In this document: one piece after another, positions 1 through 3,582 of the stretch
Layout of the letters: each line of letters begins with the position of its first letter
Position numbering within the stretch: the first letter of the stretch is position 1
NCBI GenBank assembly: GCA_021798435.1
Contig: JAJZGN010000128.1
Span: 1 to 5,721 of the forward strand
DNA length: 5,721 bases
Direction: 5' to 3'
Source: a bacterium
GTDB lineage: Bacteria > Chloroflexota > Dormibacteria > Aeolococcales > Bog-877
The notes under the pieces: model-generated
What the model saw: only the letters and a program-made list of their open reading frames with translations
Told to the model about the DNA's origin: nothing
Databases searched by the model: none
Made by a program: the position numbers and the translations under genes

Positions 1-153
1 CTCCTCTTGGCGCTGAACGGCCTTGACGAGGTTCTCGGCGACCTGCTCTGGGTTCAGGCCGTGGAGGGTCCCCGCGTGCTCCAGGTCCTCCAACGTGATG
101 TCGCGCGCTTCGTGCCTTTCGTTGGGCTCCGCACACCCGCAACTTGCGCACAT
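1..153 (-). CDS. Small CxxCGC-motif protein, C-terminus cut by window edge
   Basis: This is the N-terminal 51 codons of a minus-strand gene that continues beyond base 1 without a stop. The visible protein begins MCASCGCAEPNERHEARDIT, followed by an acidic, probably helical stretch (LEDLEHAGTLHGLNPEQVAENL) and a charged end. C2, C5 and C7 form a CxxCxC cluster that could bind a metal. The ATG at 153-151 is preceded by GGAGGT (minus strand, 166-161) with 7 nt spacing, which fixes the start. From memory, short hypothetical proteins with an MCxxCGC start and a following 'T-x-E-D-L' helix occur in actinobacteria and related high-GC lineages; no function is known to me. The gene is divergent from everything else in the window, so it is probably a separate transcription unit. 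Confidence that it is a real gene is high; its role is unknown. Confidence 0.8.
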   Translation of the reverse strand, partial: MCASCGCAEPNERHEARDITLEDLEHAGTLHGLNPEQVAENLVKAVQRQEE

Positions 154-384
154 ACCTTTCACCTCCAGCTGGTGGCGCCCTGTGGTTCTTGTCGGCCGGG
201 CGCCACGGCCAGCCCGACTAACGCCTCGGCCGCGGCCCCGTTTCGCACCCGGCGCTGGGGGTAACGGCGTTCGAGGCCGACCTGCTCGGCTTGGGAGGAA
301 TCCGGCCTGGCTCCGATCGGCTGACGTTCGCGCCAGCGGGGACCCGGCAGGCCCCCATCCCTCCCTACTCCGGTAAGGGAGCTT

Positions 385-406
385 GGTGGTCGACCGGTCG
401 ACCACC
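385..406. promoter_or_regulatory. Perfect 22-bp palindrome, possible operator
   Basis: The half-site GGTGGTCGACC is followed directly by its exact reverse complement GGTCGACCACC, with no spacer; bases 384 and 407 end the symmetry. A gapless 11+11 palindrome fits a binding site for a dimeric regulator such as a TetR-type repressor, or DNA that can cruciform. It sits between the divergent genes, 232 nt from one start and 304 nt from the other. It is flanked by CTCCCT/AGGGAG (361-366 and 376-381) and CCTCCC/GGGAGG (405-410 and 414-419). No T-run follows, so a terminator is unlikely. The function is inferred only. Confidence 0.4.
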
Positions 407-609
407 TCCCGGAGGGAGGCCGGTGGCAACTTCGGGCATCGGGGGGACGGACCTTGGCCTCCACCCCGAGGACGTGGTCCCAGCTGCACTCCAGCTCGTC
501 GGGTGCGATGGGCCCGCACGCGGATCCCGAGCCACAGGGCCGCCGCGCGGCTCCCGTCCCTCGGGCAAGCGAGAGAGCTGGCTGGACCCCGGTCCTCGAG
601 CTCGCGATC

Positions 610-634
610 CCTCACGACCGAAACGGACGTGAGG
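610..634 (+). promoter_or_regulatory. Leader hairpin upstream of first YggT-like gene
   Basis: CCTCACG (610-616) pairs perfectly with CGTGAGG (628-634). Inside, after an A:A mismatch, CCG and CGG (618-620, 624-626) close an AAA loop. The hairpin ends 75 nt before the GTG start at 710. GGTCCTC (591-597) can alternatively pair with GAGGACC (631-637), which would break this hairpin. It has no U-tract. It could be a 5'-UTR element or a chance structure in GC-rich DNA. Confidence 0.35.
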
Positions 635-695
635 ACCCGGCGTTAAGCGCTGCGCCCGATGGCGAATGGGCCGGTGAGGGCCCGACAACCAGCAC

Positions 696-703
696 AGGAG
701 GTG
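696..703 (+). promoter_or_regulatory. Ribosome binding site that selects a GTG start
   Basis: AGGAGGTG is an almost ideal anti-16S match. From the end of AGGAGG (701) there are 8 nt to GTG at 710. The in-frame ATG at 659 has no comparable site, so the GTG is the better start. Confidence 0.8.
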
Positions 704-709
704 CCGACT

Positions 710-1126
710 GTGATCGATCCGAATGCGCCCCATGAAGAGAGGACTGTAACCCAGGTCTCGCAGGAGCCTGGCGAGCGACAGGAGGTCACCTATCGTTCAT
801 CGACCCCGGTGGCCACTTCGAGCTTTCGAGCGCGGCAGCTGGTCTGGTTGGCCGCGGGAGTGGTGGACGCCATTCTGGCCCTTGACTTCCTATTCAAGCT
901 TATCGGAGCCAGCTCAGTGGGATTCGTGTCGTTCATCGGCGGGATGGCCACAGGGCTTTCCGCCCCGTTCCGCGGCGTCATGGCGACCACGGTAACCGCG
1001 GGCGCCCACGTCGCCTATTGGCCCGACGTGGTGGGGATCGTCGTCTACACCTTGGCGGCGTGGATCGTGGTGGCCCTGGTCGGGATTGCGCTGGCGCCGC
1101 GGGCGCGGGCGCAGGGTTCGCGGTGA
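710..1126 (+). CDS. YggT-like small integral membrane protein (paralog 1)
   Basis: The 138-residue protein starts at GTG behind AGGAGG; an upstream in-frame ATG at 659 would add 17 residues but lacks a binding site. Residues 1-40 are hydrophilic and probably cytoplasmic and flexible. Residues about 43-66 (QLVWLAAGVVDAILALDFLF then KLIG) form the first membrane helix, about 71-92 form an amphipathic or re-entrant segment with the 'APFRG' motif, and about 105-129 form a last helix containing IVVYTLAAW. The order 'helix with LALxFLxxLxGA, SPF/APFRG, then a V-Y-x-L-x-x-W helix' is that of the YggT/YGGT family and related proteins of high-GC bacteria. YggT proteins are poorly characterised membrane proteins linked in other bacteria to osmotic or envelope functions. 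Two aspartates, D53 and D59, lie in the first helix. The gene is 32 nt upstream of a tiny hydrophobic peptide gene, so the two are probably co-transcribed. It is clearly paralogous to the product of 2931-3524. Confidence 0.8.
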   Translation: MIDPNAPHEERTVTQVSQEPGERQEVTYRSSTPVATSSFRARQLVWLAAGVVDAILALDFLFKLIGASSVGFVSFIGGMATGLSAPFRGVMATTVTAGAHVAYWPDVVGIVVYTLAAWIVVALVGIALAPRARAQGSR

Positions 1127-1158
1127 CATTCACACATCTTCCAAGGGGGTATTGAACT

Positions 1159-1314
1159 ATGTTGGCACTCTTGCTCTTCCTGCTGCTGGTAGCGGTCCTG
1201 TTCGGACTCGGGGCCGCCATCCACCTCTTCTGGATCGTTGCCATCGTCGCCCTGGTGCTTTGGCTGGTGGGGTTCCTGTTTCGACCGCGCGGCGGGCGGT
1301 GGTTCTACTGGTAG
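1159..1314 (+). CDS. 51-residue hydrophobic membrane peptide
   Basis: The protein starts MLALLLFLLLVAVLFGLGAA. Residues 1-20 and 22-41 form two hydrophobic helices separated by a short turn around G16-H22, followed by a basic, aromatic tail, RPRGGRWFYW. The ATG is preceded by AAGGGGG (1143-1149), 9 nt away. It matches my memory of very short 'hydrophobic protein' entries of about 50-60 residues common in Streptomyces and other high-GC bacteria, which resemble the lmo0937-type small membrane proteins often expressed under stress; their role is not known. It lies 32 nt after the first YggT-like gene and was probably made in the same mRNA. The strong binding site, the clean two-helix pattern and the charged tail make a chance reading frame unlikely. 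Confidence 0.8.
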   Translation: MLALLLFLLLVAVLFGLGAAIHLFWIVAIVALVLWLVGFLFRPRGGRWFYW

Positions 1315-1334
1315 GCCGCCGGCTGGCTGGCGGC
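1315..1334 (+). terminator. GC hairpin directly after the small-peptide stop codon
   Basis: GCCGCC (1315-1320) pairs with GGCGGC (1329-1334), extended by a G.T wobble and a G-C pair around a CTGG loop, giving an 8-bp stem that begins at the base after the TAG. There is no T-run behind it, so a canonical intrinsic terminator is not supported. A U-less terminator or an mRNA 3'-end stabiliser is possible. Confidence 0.35.
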
Positions 1335-1340
1335 TGAGCT

Positions 1341-1380
1341 GGGGTGGGGGGGTTCTGTGCCTGCCCCACCCCGGCAGGCA
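1341..1380 (+). promoter_or_regulatory. Two mutually exclusive hairpins in the spacer
   Basis: GGGGTGGGG (1341-1349) pairs perfectly with CCCCACCCC (1364-1372). TGCCTGCC (1358-1365) pairs perfectly with GGCAGGCA (1373-1380). The two stems share 1364-1365, and the first stem's right arm is the loop of the second, so only one can form at a time. This is the geometry of an attenuator, though no T-run follows either stem. It lies between the small hydrophobic peptide gene and the acyltransferase gene. Confidence 0.35.
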
Positions 1381-1518
1381 TGGGAGGGGGGCGCCGACTG
1401 GCGGCGGCCGCCGGCAGACCCTTTCGGCCCTTGGATCCCCAGCTCCCGAAAGACCCTGGTCGTGCTCGAAGGGGTGTCCCGGAACCGACCCGGAACGCCT
1501 CAGCGGAGGAGGCCGCGA

Positions 1519-2682
1519 ATGAAGACCCGCGTCCTGCTGCCGGAATCGCGGCCCCGCGGCGCTGAAGGCGGGGCGAGGACGGTCCGGGACCCCGGAAGGG
1601 CGAAGGCCGCCCATCTGCCTGAGGCCGACGTGGTGCGGGCGGCGGCCGCGGTTCTGGTGGTGGTGATCCACTGCCTCCCGTGGCCGGCCCAGAACCAGGG
1701 GCTGGCGCACGCCGTCTACCCACAGGCGGGATTGCTGGCAAGGGTATCGGTGCCGCTGTTCGTCGTTCTCAGCGGGCTTCTCCTGGCCCACGCTTCCCGC
1801 GCCACCGCGTCCGCTCGCCAGTTCTGGGGCAGGAGGCTGCGTCGGACTTTGCTCCCCTGGATCCCGTGGGCCGTCATCTACTTCGTCCTGACGGTCCGGT
1901 TCCAGGGAATGTCCCCCCTTCCCGCCCAGACCTGGGGCTGGTGGGCGGGGGGTGCGGGGCACCTCTACTTCCTTCTCTTGATACCCCAGCTCTACCTGCT
2001 GTACTGGCTCTGGCCCAAGAGTGCCAGGGGTGCGACGGTTGCCATGGTTGTGGCGATCGGGGTGCAGGTGGGGGCCCAGCTGGCTCGGGTGCTCCTGCCT
2101 CTCCACGGCGGATGGGGGCAGATCCTGATGCTCGACTACGGATTCGAAGAGGCTCCGTTCTGGGTGGGGTACTTTGGGATCGGGATCGCCCTGGGGCTGC
2201 GCCCTGAGTGGTTGAGGTCGCTCGCCAGGGGCGGATGGGTGGCCGCGGCGCTCACGGTCCCGGCGGCGATCCTGCTGCTGGCGGGTCTGCCCGGGAGGGT
2301 GGCCGCCCACTGGGGCCCGTGGGTCGGGGGCACGGGGGCCTTCCTGCGGCCATCGCTCCTGCTCCTGACGGTCGTCGTCTTGGGCGACCTCTGGGCGCTG
2401 GCATCTCATCTGCGCAAGTGGGCGGTCCCCGGCGTGGAGTGGGGCGTCCGGTCCCTGTCCCGCAACTCGCTGGGCCTCTACATCATCCACCCGGCATTTC
2501 TGCTGGCCTCCGGGCCCCTCCTGGAGGTCGCGCCCCAGCCCCTCTCCCTACAGGAACCGTTTCCCGAGTCGTTACTGCCGCTGGCGCTCCTCGTGACCTC
2601 CTCCACCGCGCTGGCATGGGCATCGACGGCCCTCCTGGCCCGGTGGCGGGTGACCGGATGGGCCGTGGGGCTCGGTAGCTGA
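1519..2682 (+). CDS. Acyltransferase-3 family membrane protein
   Basis: This 387-residue polytopic membrane protein belongs to the acyltransferase-3 (PF01757, OafA/WecH-like) family. These enzymes move acetyl or other short acyl groups across or at the cytoplasmic membrane onto glycans, lipids or other envelope molecules. Evidence is the first helix VVRAAAAVLVVVIHC, carrying the family's conserved Arg (R40) and His (H51); the 'VPLFVVLSGLLLA' helix (about 78-90), which matches the V-x-x-F-F-V-L-S-G signature; the basic loop GRRLRRTLLPW; about ten hydrophobic segments; and a terminal 'NSLGLYIIHP' motif (316-325) typical of the last helices. The length is normal for the family. The ATG is set by GGAGGAGG (1505-1512), 6 nt upstream, although the frame is open upstream to at least 1357. 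The first about 33 residues are an Arg/Pro-rich cytoplasmic extension. The substrate is unknown; the downstream glycosyltransferase suggests an envelope glycan, but that is inference. Confidence 0.88.
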   Translation: MKTRVLLPESRPRGAEGGARTVRDPGRAKAAHLPEADVVRAAAAVLVVVIHCLPWPAQNQGLAHAVYPQAGLLARVSVPLFVVLSGLLLAHASRATASARQFWGRRLRRTLLPWIPWAVIYFVLTVRFQGMSPLPAQTWGWWAGGAGHLYFLLLIPQLYLLYWLWPKSARGATVAMVVAIGVQVGAQLARVLLPLHGGWGQILMLDYGFEEAPFWVGYFGIGIALGLRPEWLRSLARGGWVAAALTVPAAILLLAGLPGRVAAHWGPWVGGTGAFLRPSLLLLTVVVLGDLWALASHLRKWAVPGVEWGVRSLSRNSLGLYIIHPAFLLASGPLLEVAPQPLSLQEPFPESLLPLALLVTSSTALAWASTALLARWRVTGWAVGLGS

Positions 2683-2829
2683 CGGGCGTCGCGGCTGGTC
2701 GCCTGCCAGGTCGTCCTGAATGGGATCTCCCCCACGCGGCCGGGATGCCCATCCTGGACTCCCATCTGACCGCCTTGGCGCGGGTCGCGTCCATGGGGGC
2801 CACTGCCACCTGCATCGCCACAAGGGCGG

Positions 2830-2855
2830 CGGGCCCGTGAAACACCTGGGGCCCG
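2830..2855 (+). promoter_or_regulatory. Leader hairpin upstream of second YggT-like gene
   Basis: The outer stem CGGGCCC/GGGCCCG has 7 bp, the inner stem GTG/CAC has 3 bp, the terminal loop is AAA, and a 3-nt bulge (2846-2848) lies between the stems. No T-run follows. Its shape and its 75-nt distance to the start codon match the hairpin at 610-634 before the paralogous gene. Confidence 0.35.
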
Positions 2856-2916
2856 GCGGCGTTGGTTGGGGGCAGAAGGTCTCCTGGACCAGGGTTCGCG
2901 GCGGCGAGCCCGCCAC

Positions 2917-2923
2917 AAGGAGG
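2917..2923 (+). promoter_or_regulatory. Ribosome binding site that selects a TTG start
   Basis: AAGGAGG ends 7 nt before TTG at 2931. The next ATG, at 2941, is out of frame with the gene, and the in-frame ATG at 2862 has no such site, so the TTG is the most likely start. Confidence 0.75.
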
Positions 2924-2930
2924 GATTGAT

Positions 2931-3524
2931 TTGAGTGCCAATGAGGATCAGCGTGAAATGGGGGGTGCCGCAGCACCGTCCGACCCGGCCCCGAAGCCGC
3001 CGTCCCCGTCGGGGACGATTCCCGACTGGCGCGGAACGAGGGTGGAGACTTCGGCGGTGCCTGCGACGGGCACCGGAGGCTCGGCACCATCCGGCGCGAC
3101 TCCTGGGGTGAGGCCAACCGCCACCCCCGTCTACCCCGCGGCACCGGCCACGGCAGGTGCGTCCGGCCCGGGCGCTGCCGTCCGCCCGACCTCGTCCGTC
3201 CCTGCCCCCGCGCTGGTCGGAGGCAGAATCCGGGAGTTCATCTGGCTCTCAGCCGCGGTGGTCGACGCCTTCCTCGCTCTGGACTTCCTGTTCCGGGCCC
3301 TCGGCTCCGTCGGGGGTGGGTTCGTGAGTGTGGTGACCGATGTGGGAGCAGCACTGGCCTCCCCATTCAGCGGCATAGTCCGGGGGGCGGGTCCCCCTAC
3401 GGTGGGGCACACCGCCGACTGGCCTGTCCTGGTCGCGATCGTTGTCTACACCGCAGCGGCCTGGGTAGCCGCCCGCATGTGCCTGGTCCTGCTCGGCCAG
3501 GGTCATCCCCTGGCACGATACTGA
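2931..3524 (+). CDS. YggT-like membrane protein with Pro/Ala-rich N-terminal tail (paralog 2)
   Basis: The 197-residue protein starts at TTG. Residues 1-98 are a hydrophilic, disordered-looking tail rich in Pro, Ala, Gly, Ser and Thr (for example PAPKPPSPSG and YPAAPATAGASGPG). Residues 99-190 are the membrane domain: helix 1 (about 103-126, containing FIWLSAAVVDAFLALDFLF), the 'SPFSG' motif (144-148), and a final helix with WPVLVAIVVYTAAAW (164-178). This domain aligns without difficulty to residues 42-130 of the protein from 710-1126; by eye nearly half of the first 50 positions are identical, including both intramembrane aspartates (D112 and D118). The tail is more than twice as long as in that paralog and has no recognisable domain. 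The gene ends 58 nt before the glycosyltransferase start, so the two are probably one operon. Its role is unknown; a membrane scaffold or partner for the glycosyltransferase is a guess from position. Confidence 0.8.
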   Translation: MSANEDQREMGGAAAPSDPAPKPPSPSGTIPDWRGTRVETSAVPATGTGGSAPSGATPGVRPTATPVYPAAPATAGASGPGAAVRPTSSVPAPALVGGRIREFIWLSAAVVDAFLALDFLFRALGSVGGGFVSVVTDVGAALASPFSGIVRGAGPPTVGHTADWPVLVAIVVYTAAAWVAARMCLVLLGQGHPLARY

Positions 3525-3582
3525 CCGGTCCCAGCTGGGCGTGGGACGGCCCTGACGGCCCGGACGGGCGAGATAGCTCCCG

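Larger units (their letters stand above)
167..709. other. Long intergenic region with inverted repeats
   Basis: This 543-nt stretch lies between the divergent CxxCGC gene and the first YggT-like gene, so it must hold the promoters for both directions. Reading frames across it give Arg/Pro/Gly-rich, low-complexity translations without a good ribosome binding site, and I recognise no protein in any frame. It contains a perfect 22-bp palindrome at 385-406, small hairpins around 361-381 and 405-419, and a hairpin at 610-634. I see no tRNA and no known riboswitch signature. A GTTT at 240-243 and GGGTAA at 259-264 on the plus strand, 15 nt apart, loosely resemble a stress-sigma (SigB/SigF) promoter, but it lies about 450 nt from the gene it would serve. 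Confidence 0.6.
2683..2930. other. Spacer with a leader hairpin, no recognised gene
   Basis: I find no supported gene here. A plus-strand frame starting at the ATG at 2720 has no binding site and a low-complexity His/Gly/Arg-rich product. The main structure is a hairpin at 2830-2855: CGGGCCC pairs with GGGCCCG (2849-2855), and inside it GTG and CAC (2837-2839, 2843-2845) close an AAA loop, with a CTG bulge on the 3' side. The hairpin ends 75 nt before the TTG start at 2931. Confidence 0.5.

Noticed and set aside
291..632. A 113-codon plus-strand frame in the long intergenic region.
   Set aside because: It has no good ribosome binding site, its composition is Pro/Arg/Gly-rich and it spans the palindrome and a hairpin, so I treat it as non-coding.
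659..709. An upstream ATG that would lengthen the first YggT-like protein by 17 residues.
   Set aside because: It has no binding site, whereas AGGAGG is ideally placed before the GTG at 710.
1045..2490. A 481-codon open frame on the minus strand, opposite the acyltransferase and the small hydrophobic gene.
   Set aside because: The translation is Arg/Pro/Gln/His-rich with no domain, and it lies antisense to a gene with clear family motifs. Long antisense frames are expected in GC-rich coding DNA.
2720..2929. A 69-codon plus-strand frame between the acyltransferase and the second YggT-like gene.
   Set aside because: There is no binding site before its ATG, the product is low-complexity and it runs over the better-supported binding site of the next gene.
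3528..3547. GTCCCA/TGGGAC hairpin just after the second YggT-like gene, considered as a terminator.
   Set aside because: The stem is only 6 bp, no T-run follows and the glycosyltransferase starts 36 nt later, so read-through is more likely.
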